From positions 1 to 6,820 of the forward strand of contig CANSYV010000076.1 of assembly GCA_947651335.1 (NCBI GenBank): a stretch of 6,820 nucleotides of DNA, written 5' to 3'. A program made the position numbers and the translations under genes. The stretch comes from an uncultured Lachnospiraceae bacterium. GTDB taxonomy: Bacteria; Bacillota; Clostridia; Lachnospirales; Lachnospiraceae. Positions 1-6,425 of the stretch are shown piece after piece. Under the pieces are notes generated by a model. That model ran no database searches. It had not been told where the DNA came from and was given only the letters and a program-made list of their open reading frames with translations. Position 1 is the stretch's first letter. The number at the start of each line of letters is the position of its first letter.

Positions 1-515
1 GTCTGCCAATACATCTCTTTTTTGAATATGTTCTTTACGTGGCACGGTTCTTCCCCCGTCATCACCGCCGGAAACTGATTCACCGCCGCTCCGTCCGCCT
101 GCAGGTCGTATTTGGTAGATTCACGTCCGCTGATATTCAAAACGATTTTCTTTGGGTCATCAATCTCCAGCAGATACTTTACCGTTTCCTCATACTCATG
201 AAAAGTTCCCAGAGACTCATGCATATTATAATAGCGGTATCCATCCATCTGGGCCAGCTTCTCTGTCCGATAAGACCCCGCCTTGGAACCTCCCAGTATA
301 TACGCTTCATACTGGTCAGCAAACTTTTTCACATGGGTAAGCTTCAGCAGACGGACATAACCCGTTTTTCCATCCACAGGTGACAAGTCCTTATAATCTC
401 CGCTCACATAGGCAAAATAATCATACGGATCAACAAAATAATTCAAAGAACCGATACCTGCCAGCACCAATATGGCAAAGGCAAGCATCCCCAACATCCA
501 CTTCTTATACTTCAA
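1..515 (-). CDS. Membrane-anchored SGNH/DltD-like protein, MBOAT partner (partial, 3' end outside window)
   Basis: The first 171 codons are present and the frame is still open at the left edge. The N-terminus has a short basic stretch (KYKK, residues 2-5) followed by one hydrophobic segment (about 7-27), which suggests a signal anchor with the rest outside the membrane. After it comes NYFVDPYDYF (25-34), a type of motif I associate with clostridial MBOAT-neighbour proteins. YILGGSKAG (72-80) follows a predicted beta strand and sits where SGNH hydrolases carry the nucleophile, making Ser77 the candidate. A later KIVLNIS strand (123-129) fits the same fold. The start is taken as TTG at 515, because AGGAG (530-526) lies 10 bases upstream and this keeps the basic residues ahead of the anchor; ATG at 497 would be 28 bases from that site. 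It begins 18 bases after the MBOAT stop. By analogy with DltD and AlgJ/AlgX it probably helps transfer acyl groups to an extracytoplasmic polymer. The family call is moderate because the catalytic Asp/His block is outside the window. Confidence 0.65.
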   Translation of the reverse strand, partial: MKYKKWMLGMLAFAILVLAGIGSLNYFVDPYDYFAYVSGDYKDLSPVDGKTGYVRLLKLTHVKKFADQYEAYILGGSKAGSYRTEKLAQMDGYRYYNMHESLGTFHEYEETVKYLLEIDDPKKIVLNISGRESTKYDLQADGAAVNQFPAVMTGEEPCHVKNIFKKEMYWQ

Positions 516-518
516 GGA

Positions 519-530
519 CTCCCCGCTCCT
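519..530 (-). promoter_or_regulatory. Ribosome binding site that supports the TTG start of the SGNH-like gene
   Basis: On the minus strand AGGAGCGGGGAG lies in the 18-base gap after the MBOAT stop. AGGAG (530-526) is 10 bases from TTG at 515. The next ATG codons (497, 488) fall inside the hydrophobic anchor and have no comparable site, so the TTG is the better start. Confidence 0.65.
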
Positions 531-533
531 CTC

Positions 534-1967
534 TTAAAACTGGAAATACAAAAATTCTACTACCTGGTTCATCCTGGCAAAACAGATGGCCAGCAGAACA
601 GCAGTAAAAATAAAATGTTTCAAATCCGGCTTAAACCGTTCTGCCATATGTTTTGTGGTAGGCGCAAACCAGCAGATCAAAAGACCGGCCAGGCTGATGA
701 GCATCAGCTGATAATTCTCATAGCCAAACGCCAGACAGGCAGACGATACCTGCGCCCATCCCATTTCCATCAGGCTTTTCACATCGAACATGGCTTTATA
801 GACCACCATAGTATCGTGCATGTCCACTGCCACGAAGATCACGCGGGTCAGCACAATGAAGATAAAGGTGAAAAACCAGCCCACCAGGAAGGGAGGCTCC
901 TTCTTATGGTACGCCAGATAGGCGCTGATACATACCAGAACGCCGTTCATAATTCCCCAGATAATAAAGTTCCATCCAGCGCCGTGCCAGATACCAGACA
1001 CCAAAAACGTGGCCATGGTAGCCACATAATAGTTGCGCCATTTACTTCCCTTGCGGAATACATTCTTAAATACATATCCACCCAGGAACCGGGACAGGGT
1101 CATATGCTGCCTCTGCCAGTATTCCTTAAAATTCCTGGACCGAAAAGGCGCATTGAAGTTCTCCGGAAGGCGGATATTAAAGAACAGCCCCAGCCCAATG
1201 GCCATATCGGTATACCCGGACAGGTCAAAATAATAAGAAATAGAATACTCCAGGGTATAAAACCATGCCTGCCACATGGTTACCTGGTCTCCCACTGCCC
1301 CATAGAATTCCGCCGCATTGTTGTTCAGCGGATCTGCCAGCAGCATCTTCTTCCCCAGTCCGATGGCAAAGATAAAAATGCCCAGCGCTATGTTCTTATA
1401 GTTGAGACGCATGTTGCCCTCGTCTTCGAACTGAACCGTCATCTCTTTATGATGAACAATAGGCCCCACAATCAACTGGGGGAAAAAGGTGATAAACAAC
1501 AGATAATCCAGCACATTGTACTCTTTGGTCAGGCCCCTGTAAGAGTCCACCAGAAACGCGATCAGCTGGAACGTGAAAAAGGAAATACCGATAGGCAGGG
1601 CGATATTCTTCATTGCAAAGTCCAGACCAGTCAGGGCATTTACATTTTCAATGAAGAAATCATAATATTTATAATATCCCAGAAGAGCCACATTGCCAAG
1701 GACCCCCACAGCCATCAAAATCCTGCGCTGAGTCAGATAGGAATCCTCCTGCATTTTACACAATGTGGTGCCCACTACATAATTGGCCGTGACGCTTCCC
1801 AGAAAGAAGACAAAGAAATCAGGGCTTCCCTGGGCGTAAAAATAGAACGAAGCCACAGCCATCCATATCTTCGATAAGTGATAATAGCGAAACCGGTTTA
1901 GTATCCAATATACGGCAAAAACAACCGGGAAAAATCCCAGCACAAACTCATACGATGAAAAAATCAT
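534..1967 (-). CDS. MBOAT family membrane-bound O-acyltransferase (AlgI/DltB-like)
   Basis: A 477-residue polytopic membrane protein of normal length for AlgI/DltB-type MBOAT enzymes, with roughly eleven to thirteen hydrophobic segments. Family marks in order are: N-terminal MIFSSYEFVLGFFPVVF, LPIGISFFTFQ (124-134), PQLIVGPIVH (163-172), YFDLSGYTDMAIGLG (246-260), EYWQRQHMTLSRF (282-294) with the conserved His288, and GIWHGAGWNFIIWG (325-338) with the presumed catalytic His328. Both conserved histidines are present, so the enzyme should be active. Family members move an acyl group from a cytoplasmic thioester donor across the membrane to a polymer or glycan, usually with an SGNH partner, and such a partner follows directly. 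The start lies 9 bases after the permease stop, with AGAGGGG very close to the ATG and GGGAG about 12 bases upstream. The N-terminal match to the family supports this start. The acyl donor and acceptor cannot be told from sequence. DltB proper is less likely because no dltC or dltA partner adjoins it in the usual order. Confidence 0.93.
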   Translation of the reverse strand: MIFSSYEFVLGFFPVVFAVYWILNRFRYYHLSKIWMAVASFYFYAQGSPDFFVFFLGSVTANYVVGTTLCKMQEDSYLTQRRILMAVGVLGNVALLGYYKYYDFFIENVNALTGLDFAMKNIALPIGISFFTFQLIAFLVDSYRGLTKEYNVLDYLLFITFFPQLIVGPIVHHKEMTVQFEDEGNMRLNYKNIALGIFIFAIGLGKKMLLADPLNNNAAEFYGAVGDQVTMWQAWFYTLEYSISYYFDLSGYTDMAIGLGLFFNIRLPENFNAPFRSRNFKEYWQRQHMTLSRFLGGYVFKNVFRKGSKWRNYYVATMATFLVSGIWHGAGWNFIIWGIMNGVLVCISAYLAYHKKEPPFLVGWFFTFIFIVLTRVIFVAVDMHDTMVVYKAMFDVKSLMEMGWAQVSSACLAFGYENYQLMLISLAGLLICWFAPTTKHMAERFKPDLKHFIFTAVLLAICFARMNQVVEFLYFQF

Positions 1968-1976
1968 AACCCCTCT

Positions 1977-2762
1977 TTACTCCCATTGCTTCCATTTACT
2001 GGTACGATTTTCCAGCACGCGGAACAGGACTTCCTCCATAAGCATCATGATAATCCCGAGACTGATAATCGTAATAATCGTAACCGACGTATTGGCAGTA
2101 TTCCTGCCCACGCTGAGCACATACCCCAGGCCCTTGGGCACACCCACCATTTCCGCGGCAATCACAACCCTCCAGGCAAACCCCAGGCCCAGACGAAACC
2201 CGGAGATTACATAGGGTACAATGCTGGGCACAATACAGTGGTAAACCACCTGCCACCCATTGGCTTCCATCATATGCAGCGCATCGTACAGACTCCTGTC
2301 AACATTCAGCACTCCCTGCAGGGAATTGATAATAATCGGTGACAGGGACCCCATCACAATGATAAAAATAGCTGCACGGTCCCCCAGTCCGAACCACAAA
2401 ATAGCCAGCGGCACCCACGCCACTCCTGGAATGGGGGAAAAGAAGCGCACCAGCGGATAGATGAAATTGCGCACAGTCACACTCATTCCCATAAAAATCC
2501 CCAGGGGCAGTCCAATCAGCACCGCGATGCCAAATCCCACCAATACCCGCTTCATGCTCACCCAGATATTCGAAAGCAGATAGCCGGATTTCAGCAGCTC
2601 CCAAAATTCCTCACACACCACCTGGGGCATGGGGAGCAGCAGCTCGGCATCTTCGGGGTCCATCTTCCCGAAAATGCCTGTTTTCGATGCCAGCGCCCAC
2701 AGGCCCACCAGGGCCGCTATCGCCAGACACCCCTGCAGAAACGGTTTTATCTTACCTTTCAT
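1977..2762 (-). CDS. ABC transporter permease, nitrate/sulfonate/taurine family (SsuC/TauC-like)
   Basis: A 261-residue inner-membrane permease, the usual length for SsuC/TauC/NrtB proteins. It has an N-terminal membrane segment (about 8-26), a short external stretch containing LLLPMPQVV (41-49), which matches the 'LP.P..V' opening of this family, and then the binding-protein-dependent transport core. FFSPIPGVAWVPLAILWFGLG (107-127) is typical of the family. The EAA loop that docks on the ATPase runs from about 160 to 183 (DALHMMEANGW then VPSIVPYV), followed by GFRLGLGFAWRVVIAAEM (188-205). A homodimer would form the channel with two copies of the ATPase encoded at 6189-5416. The start follows the binding-protein stop by 24 bases; the GGAGAGG site (2782-2776) has a rather long 13-base spacer, but no better in-frame start exists. 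Family members carry sulfonates, nitrate, aromatic acids or thiamine precursors, so the substrate stays open. Confidence 0.93.
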   Translation of the reverse strand: MKGKIKPFLQGCLAIAALVGLWALASKTGIFGKMDPEDAELLLPMPQVVCEEFWELLKSGYLLSNIWVSMKRVLVGFGIAVLIGLPLGIFMGMSVTVRNFIYPLVRFFSPIPGVAWVPLAILWFGLGDRAAIFIIVMGSLSPIIINSLQGVLNVDRSLYDALHMMEANGWQVVYHCIVPSIVPYVISGFRLGLGFAWRVVIAAEMVGVPKGLGYVLSVGRNTANTSVTIITIISLGIIMMLMEEVLFRVLENRTSKWKQWE

Positions 2763-2786
2763 GTGATCTATAAAACCTCTCCTATA

Positions 2787-3887
2787 TTATTGTACTTCAT
2801 AAAACAACTCTTCTGCTGCCGGTACTTCATCTATATATCCCATATCTTTTGACCACTGCAGGGTCTCCAGGGAAGCTTCCTCATCAATTTCATATGTGTA
2901 ATCCACCCGGTCTCTGGCATCTTTCACAACACTCTCCTCCATCTGAAGGGTCTTGGCCAGAACACTGTCCGCCTCCGGGTCTGTGTTGATAAAGTCCACG
3001 GTTTCCTTGTAAACTTCCATAAAGGACTTCAGCTGGTCCATGTGATTGTCAATAAAATCCTGAGAAGCCACAACCACATTGACAGGATAGAAATTATCGG
3101 AACCGGTCTCGTCCTTAATCTCTTTGCCGCAGTCATAAACCACCTGAATGTCATCTCCGTAATCGGCCTCCGCCTGAGCGGCAAAGGGCTCCCAGGTAAT
3201 CATGGCGTCCACTTCCTTAGTAGCCATAAGCACACTGGCCATATCCGCAGGTTTCATACCAGGAATCAAGGTGAGATCCATTTCCGGGTCCAGACCTGCC
3301 TCTTTTAAGATCTTACTTCTCAGCATGGCATCTGTCACAGTGGCAATCCCCGGCTCGGCCACCATGTGGTCTTTTAAGTCTTCCACTGTCTCAATCCCTG
3401 TGTCTTTCCGGGTCATCAGCACATGGCCGCCCCCATTGGCAGAGGCAACGATCTTCATATCCACACCTTTGGAGATCCAGGTTGCCACTGGTCCAATTCC
3501 CACAATGGCAATATCCAGCTCCCCTGCCGCAAAAGCCTCCATCAAAGCCGCGCCGTCAGAAAACTCGGACACCTGAATATCCAGCCCGCTTTCTTCCAGC
3601 AGACCGTTTTCCTGAGCCACAAAAGGCGTTGCTGTGCCCATGGCACGGTTGGAACCCACACGGATAGCTTCTGCCCCGTCCTTGGAAGCCCCATCCTCAT
3701 CTGCTGCTTCCACCTGACTCTCCTCATCCTCAGCGGCCTCCTGACCTTCTTCACTTTCATCAGCCTCCTGGGTTTCCACTGCTTCTTCACTGGCCTGTCC
3801 GCTTTCCCCGCTGCTGGAGGAACCGCATCCCGTCAATACTAATGTGCACAGCAATCCTGCTGCCATGATCTTTCTCCAGTTTTTCAT
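2787..3887 (-). CDS. ABC transporter solute-binding lipoprotein (SsuA/NrtA/NMT1-like)
   Basis: A 366-residue extracytoplasmic binding protein. Residues 1-21 form a lipoprotein signal peptide: basic start (KNWRK), hydrophobic core, and lipobox LTGC with Cys21 as the lipidated residue. Residues 28-73 are an unusually acidic, Ala/Ser-rich, probably disordered tether with about 20 Asp/Glu and a single Lys. The ligand-binding domain starts near IRVGSN (75-80). Typical NMT1/SsuA marks are FVAQENGLLEESGLDI (89-104), AAGELDIAIVGIGPVATWI (120-138), TVEDLKDHMVAEPG (167-180) and VDAMITWEPFA (226-236), the last resembling the usual 'DA...WEP' segment. It would deliver ligand to the permease encoded just downstream. 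It starts only 2 bases after the ligase stop, and its AAGGAGAG ribosome site lies inside the last ligase codons. Ligand identity is unknown: the family binds sulfonates, nitrate, thiamine precursors and aromatic carboxylates. Because a CoA ligase sits between ATPase and binding protein, a carboxylic acid is a reasonable inference, not an observation. Confidence 0.93.
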   Translation of the reverse strand: MKNWRKIMAAGLLCTLVLTGCGSSSSGESGQASEEAVETQEADESEEGQEAAEDEESQVEAADEDGASKDGAEAIRVGSNRAMGTATPFVAQENGLLEESGLDIQVSEFSDGAALMEAFAAGELDIAIVGIGPVATWISKGVDMKIVASANGGGHVLMTRKDTGIETVEDLKDHMVAEPGIATVTDAMLRSKILKEAGLDPEMDLTLIPGMKPADMASVLMATKEVDAMITWEPFAAQAEADYGDDIQVVYDCGKEIKDETGSDNFYPVNVVVASQDFIDNHMDQLKSFMEVYKETVDFINTDPEADSVLAKTLQMEESVVKDARDRVDYTYEIDEEASLETLQWSKDMGYIDEVPAAEELFYEVQ

Positions 3888-3889
3888 AA

Positions 3890-5416
3890 TTATTTAAACT
3901 CTCCTTTCTTGTACCTCTCTACAAGTTTCAGCCTCTGAATCTTACCGTTTCCCCCTTTTGGAAGGTCATCCAGGAAATACACCTTCCTGGGTACTTTATA
4001 CGACGCAATCTTGTCCTTACAGAATTCCTGGACCATCTGGGCATCCAGTACAGCGCCGTCTTTCTTCTTAATAAAAGCAGCCACTTCCTCACCGTAGACC
4101 GCATCCGGCACCCCCGCCACAGCGGCCAGCTCCACACCTTCCATCTGGTAAAGAATCTCGTCCACTTCCCTGGGCGGGAACTTCTCCCCCGCACGGTTAA
4201 TCAGTTCCTTGATTCTGCCGTCCAGGAACAGATAACCTTCTTCATCCAGATACCCCAGGTCCCCTGAATGAAACCATTCCCCGCTGAAAGCCTTCCTGGT
4301 TTCCTCTTCCTTATGATAATACCCGCAGGTAATATTATCTCCCTGCATCAGCACTTCTCCCACCTGGCCGCAGGGAAGCTCCCGGCCCTCATTGTCCACA
4401 ATCTTTATCCTGTTTCCGAAAGGCAGTCCCACTGACCCGGGTTTCCTGGCCCTGGGAGGCATGGGATTGGTGGTAATCTGGCTGCACCCTTCCGTAATCC
4501 CATAAGACTCAATCACAGGCACCTGGCAGATACTCTCAAACTTCTCCAGCACAGACACCGGCAGGGGAGATGACGCAGACCTGGCAAACCGCAGGCTGCT
4601 GTAATCCGTGTCCTCTGGAATTCCCTTTGCCAGCAGATGGGAATACATGGTGGGGACCCCGCTGAACCAGGTCACACGGTATTTCTCAATATCCTTCCAG
4701 AATCTGCTGACGCTGAATTTCCCGCCAATGACAATCTGCCCCCCGCAGTACAGGGGCGTGATCAGGGTAATCACAAGCCCATTGATATGAAACCACGGGA
4801 GCACACACAGACATACATCCTCCTGGGTCAGCCCATGGGCACCCTGGATATGCTCTGCCTTGGCCAGCAGATTTGCATAGCTTAAAATCACCCCTTTGGG
4901 ATTGCCTGTGGTCCCGGAGGTATACAGAAGCATGGCCGTATCCTCCCTCTGGGAACAGGGGGCATTTTCCTCCGCTGGGCATGCCTTCAGAAGCAGTACC
5001 TGTATCTCCCTGCCAAAAGGCGCTGTCTCATGGGATTCCTCCACCAGCTCCCCTGGACTTTTGCTGAAGATTTCCCTGTAAGCCGGTTCTGTAATCACCG
5101 CTCTCACCTGTGCATCCGTCAGTAAATAGAGCAGCTCCTTCTCCTTTAACAGTGTATTGGCGGGAACAGCTGCTGCCCCGCACACGGTCACGGCAAAGTA
5201 TAGTACCGCGAATTCCACGCTGTTATCCATAAACAGCAGAACTTTGTCTCCCTTTTCCACACCCAGCCTGCGAAGCTCCTGGGCCTGCTCCTTCACAAGC
5301 CTGCAAAACTGCGCGTAGCTGACCTTTTGTCCTGTTAAACCGCAGGTGATAAAACAGCGCTCCCCATAGCGCCGGGCCTGCTTTTCTATTAAATCCGCAA
5401 ATCTGATCTCTTCCAT
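3890..5416 (-). CDS. AMP-forming acyl-CoA ligase (ANL superfamily), some resemblance to oxalate--CoA ligases
   Basis: A 508-residue cytoplasmic enzyme of full length for the ANL (acyl-CoA synthetase) superfamily, which activates a carboxylate with ATP to an acyl-AMP and then to a thioester. All core motifs are intact: P-loop LLYTSGTTGNPKG (163-175), LPWFHINGL (206-214), ESYGITEG (303-310), HSGDLGY (383-389), the hinge region GRIKELINRAGEKFPP (400-415), and the C-terminal KGGNGKIQR (487-495) with the adenylation lysine Lys492. The stretches GGKFSVSRFWKDIEKY (231-246), RFARSASSPLP (276-286) and TTNPMP followed by KPGSVG (315-330) recall, from memory, the Pcs60/AAE3 oxalyl-CoA synthetase group; this hints at a short or polar acid but does not prove it. 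The start overlaps the ATPase stop (TAATG at 5418-5414), so translation is probably coupled. Its position between two subunits of an importer suggests that it activates the imported compound. A DltA-like carrier-protein ligase is a possible alternative, but no carrier gene is present here. Confidence 0.93.
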   Translation of the reverse strand: MEEIRFADLIEKQARRYGERCFITCGLTGQKVSYAQFCRLVKEQAQELRRLGVEKGDKVLLFMDNSVEFAVLYFAVTVCGAAAVPANTLLKEKELLYLLTDAQVRAVITEPAYREIFSKSPGELVEESHETAPFGREIQVLLLKACPAEENAPCSQREDTAMLLYTSGTTGNPKGVILSYANLLAKAEHIQGAHGLTQEDVCLCVLPWFHINGLVITLITPLYCGGQIVIGGKFSVSRFWKDIEKYRVTWFSGVPTMYSHLLAKGIPEDTDYSSLRFARSASSPLPVSVLEKFESICQVPVIESYGITEGCSQITTNPMPPRARKPGSVGLPFGNRIKIVDNEGRELPCGQVGEVLMQGDNITCGYYHKEEETRKAFSGEWFHSGDLGYLDEEGYLFLDGRIKELINRAGEKFPPREVDEILYQMEGVELAAVAGVPDAVYGEEVAAFIKKKDGAVLDAQMVQEFCKDKIASYKVPRKVYFLDDLPKGGNGKIQRLKLVERYKKGEFK

Positions 5417-6189
5417 TATGACAGCCGTTCCTTTTCATTTTTCCAGGTTTCCATCACCAGTTCCTGTACCTCATCTTTCAGCTGGATAAATCTGGGGTCC
5501 GTCCGTTTCCTGGGCCTGGGCAGGTCCACACAGACCACATCCCGAATCTGTGCCGGCGAATCCGTAAAAACTAAAATGCGGTCTGAGAGATAAACCGCTT
5601 CCTCACAATCATGGGTAACCAGGCAGGTGGTAAATTCCTTCTTATCACACATACGCACCAGCTCATCCTGAAGCCTCATCCTGGTAAATGAATCCAGCGC
5701 ACCGAAGGGCTCGTCCATCAACAGAATCTTCGGCTCCATCACCAGCGCCCTGGCAATTGCCACCCTCTGCTTCATGCCGCCTGAGAGCTGATGGGGATAC
5801 GATTTCTCGAACCCGTTAAGCCCCACCATATCAATGGCCCAGGCCACCCTGCTTTTGACGTATTCCTTATCATTTTTCCCCAGCTTCAGACCCAGGGCAA
5901 TATTATTCCAAACAGATTTCCATGGAAACAAGACATAGTCCTGGAAAACCATCAGCCGGTCCTTCCCAGGCCCCTCTATCTCTTTTCCATCTATTTCCAC
6001 AGCTCCTTCATCTGCCTTCAAAAAACCCGCGATTATTCGAAGCAGTGTAGACTTTCCACATCCTGACGGTCCCACAAAAGAGACAAATTCCTGATTTTCA
6101 ATCTGAAAAGAAATGTTTCGGAGGATTGACAACCGTTCCATTTCTTCATTTCGGAACGATTTGGTTATGTTTCGTACATTGATTGCCAT
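5416..6189 (-). CDS. ABC transporter ATP-binding protein (SsuB/TauB/NrtD-like)
   Basis: A 257-residue cytoplasmic ATPase that powers import through the permease at 2762-1977. Every nucleotide-binding motif is present: Walker A GPSGCGKST (40-48), Q-loop glutamine Gln83 in VFQDYVLFPW (81-90), signature LSGGM (135-139), Walker B ILLMDE (155-160) with catalytic Glu160, D-loop GALD (163-166) and switch His193 in VTHDCEEAV (191-199). The FPW after the Q-loop and the C-terminal LPRPRKRTDPRF (223-234) are typical of the nitrate/sulfonate/taurine subfamily. It is the first gene of the operon. The ATG at 6189 has AGGGG (6201-6197) 7 bases upstream, and MAINVRNITKSF is a normal family N-terminus. Its last codon runs into the ligase start as TAATG. 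A promoter about 120-145 bases upstream should drive it. The ATPase and the other two subunits are split by the ligase gene, which is an unusual order for this transporter family. Confidence 0.95.
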   Translation of the reverse strand: MAINVRNITKSFRNEEMERLSILRNISFQIENQEFVSFVGPSGCGKSTLLRIIAGFLKADEGAVEIDGKEIEGPGKDRLMVFQDYVLFPWKSVWNNIALGLKLGKNDKEYVKSRVAWAIDMVGLNGFEKSYPHQLSGGMKQRVAIARALVMEPKILLMDEPFGALDSFTRMRLQDELVRMCDKKEFTTCLVTHDCEEAVYLSDRILVFTDSPAQIRDVVCVDLPRPRKRTDPRFIQLKDEVQELVMETWKNEKERLS

Positions 6190-6299
6190 AGCAGTACCCC
6201 TGTTAATATTTTACCGAACAAACGTGATGAAAATTTGTAGATTTTGTAATATTCTTCATATTTATGAAACATTTGCTTATTATTTGCCCGGCATTCACT
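6190..6299 (-). promoter_or_regulatory. AT-rich 5' leader of the importer/acylation operon, with a 14-bp palindrome
   Basis: About 110 bases separate the predicted transcription start (near 6300) from the ATPase ATG. The stretch is much more AT-rich than the genes on either side. It contains a perfect inverted repeat, TTCATATTTATGAA on the + strand (6255-6268; 6-base arms, 2-base centre), and the ATPase ribosome site AGGGG (6201-6197). No known riboswitch consensus or T-box could be recognised by eye. The palindrome lies downstream of the promoter, so it could be a roadblock-type operator; it could equally be chance in AT-rich DNA. Confidence 0.4.
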
Positions 6300-6306
6300 T
6301 CCTATA

Positions 6307-6335
6307 ATATTAATATTCTATTGAAATTTCGTCAA
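6307..6335 (-). promoter_or_regulatory. Sigma-A-type promoter of the importer/ligase/acyltransferase operon
   Basis: On the minus strand, TTGACG (6335-6330) and TAATAT (6312-6307) are separated by exactly 17 bases, a near-consensus housekeeping promoter. An A-rich tract (AAAAAAGATTAAGAAA, about 6353-6338) just upstream could act as an UP element. Transcription would start near 6300, giving a leader of about 110 bases. The promoter lies between the rplL terminator and the ATPase gene, so the operon should be transcribed independently of rplL. The self-complementary AATATTAATATT (6306-6317) overlaps the -10 element and might be an operator, although low sequence complexity could explain it. Confidence 0.75.
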
Positions 6336-6367
6336 GAGTTTCTTAATCTTTTTTAACCATGAAATGT

Positions 6368-6407
6368 AAAAACCGCTGTGGCAGGTGGTACCTGTACAGC
6401 GGTTTTT
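6368..6407 (-). terminator. Intrinsic terminator after rplL
   Basis: A perfect 12-base inverted repeat, AAAAACCGCTGT and ACAGCGGTTTTT, occupies 6368-6379 and 6396-6407. Inside it, after a small asymmetric internal loop, is a second 5-base stem, CAGGT with ACCTG, closed by a 3-base loop. Read on the minus strand, the hairpin ends in GCGG followed by five T. It begins 18 bases after the rplL stop. The symmetric A/T flanks could also end transcription on the + strand, but no + strand gene approaches from the left. Confidence 0.9.
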
Positions 6408-6425
6408 CCAGCCTTTCACGGCGGA

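Noticed and set aside
615..1877. Long + strand open frame of 420 codons opposite the MBOAT gene
   Set aside because: It is antisense to a convincing MBOAT gene, is rich in His/Gln/Pro as expected for the reverse complement of a membrane-protein gene, has no recognisable domain, and lacks a clear ribosome site.
2763..2786. Possible terminator or separate promoter between binding-protein and permease genes
   Set aside because: The gap is only 24 bases, contains a ribosome site and no hairpin, so the two genes are most likely co-transcribed.
3202..3842. Several overlapping + strand frames opposite the binding-protein gene
   Set aside because: The frames overlap one another, match no family, and lie opposite a lipoprotein gene with full signal peptide and domain motifs.
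1977..6189. Assignment as a sulfonate or taurine utilisation operon
   Set aside because: The transporter family fits, but no sulfonate monooxygenase, taurine dioxygenase or sulfur-metabolism gene is present; the linked enzyme is a CoA ligase.
6203..6259. 18-codon leader frame starting MKNITKS
   Set aside because: It has no ribosome site before its ATG and no run of a single amino acid as in attenuation leaders. It is kept only as a note in the leader finding.
6303..6308. Perfect TATAAT on the + strand
   Set aside because: No -35 element lies at suitable spacing (the nearest TTG-type hexamers are 13 or 24 bases away) and no + strand gene follows. It is part of the AT-rich stretch around the minus-strand -10 element.
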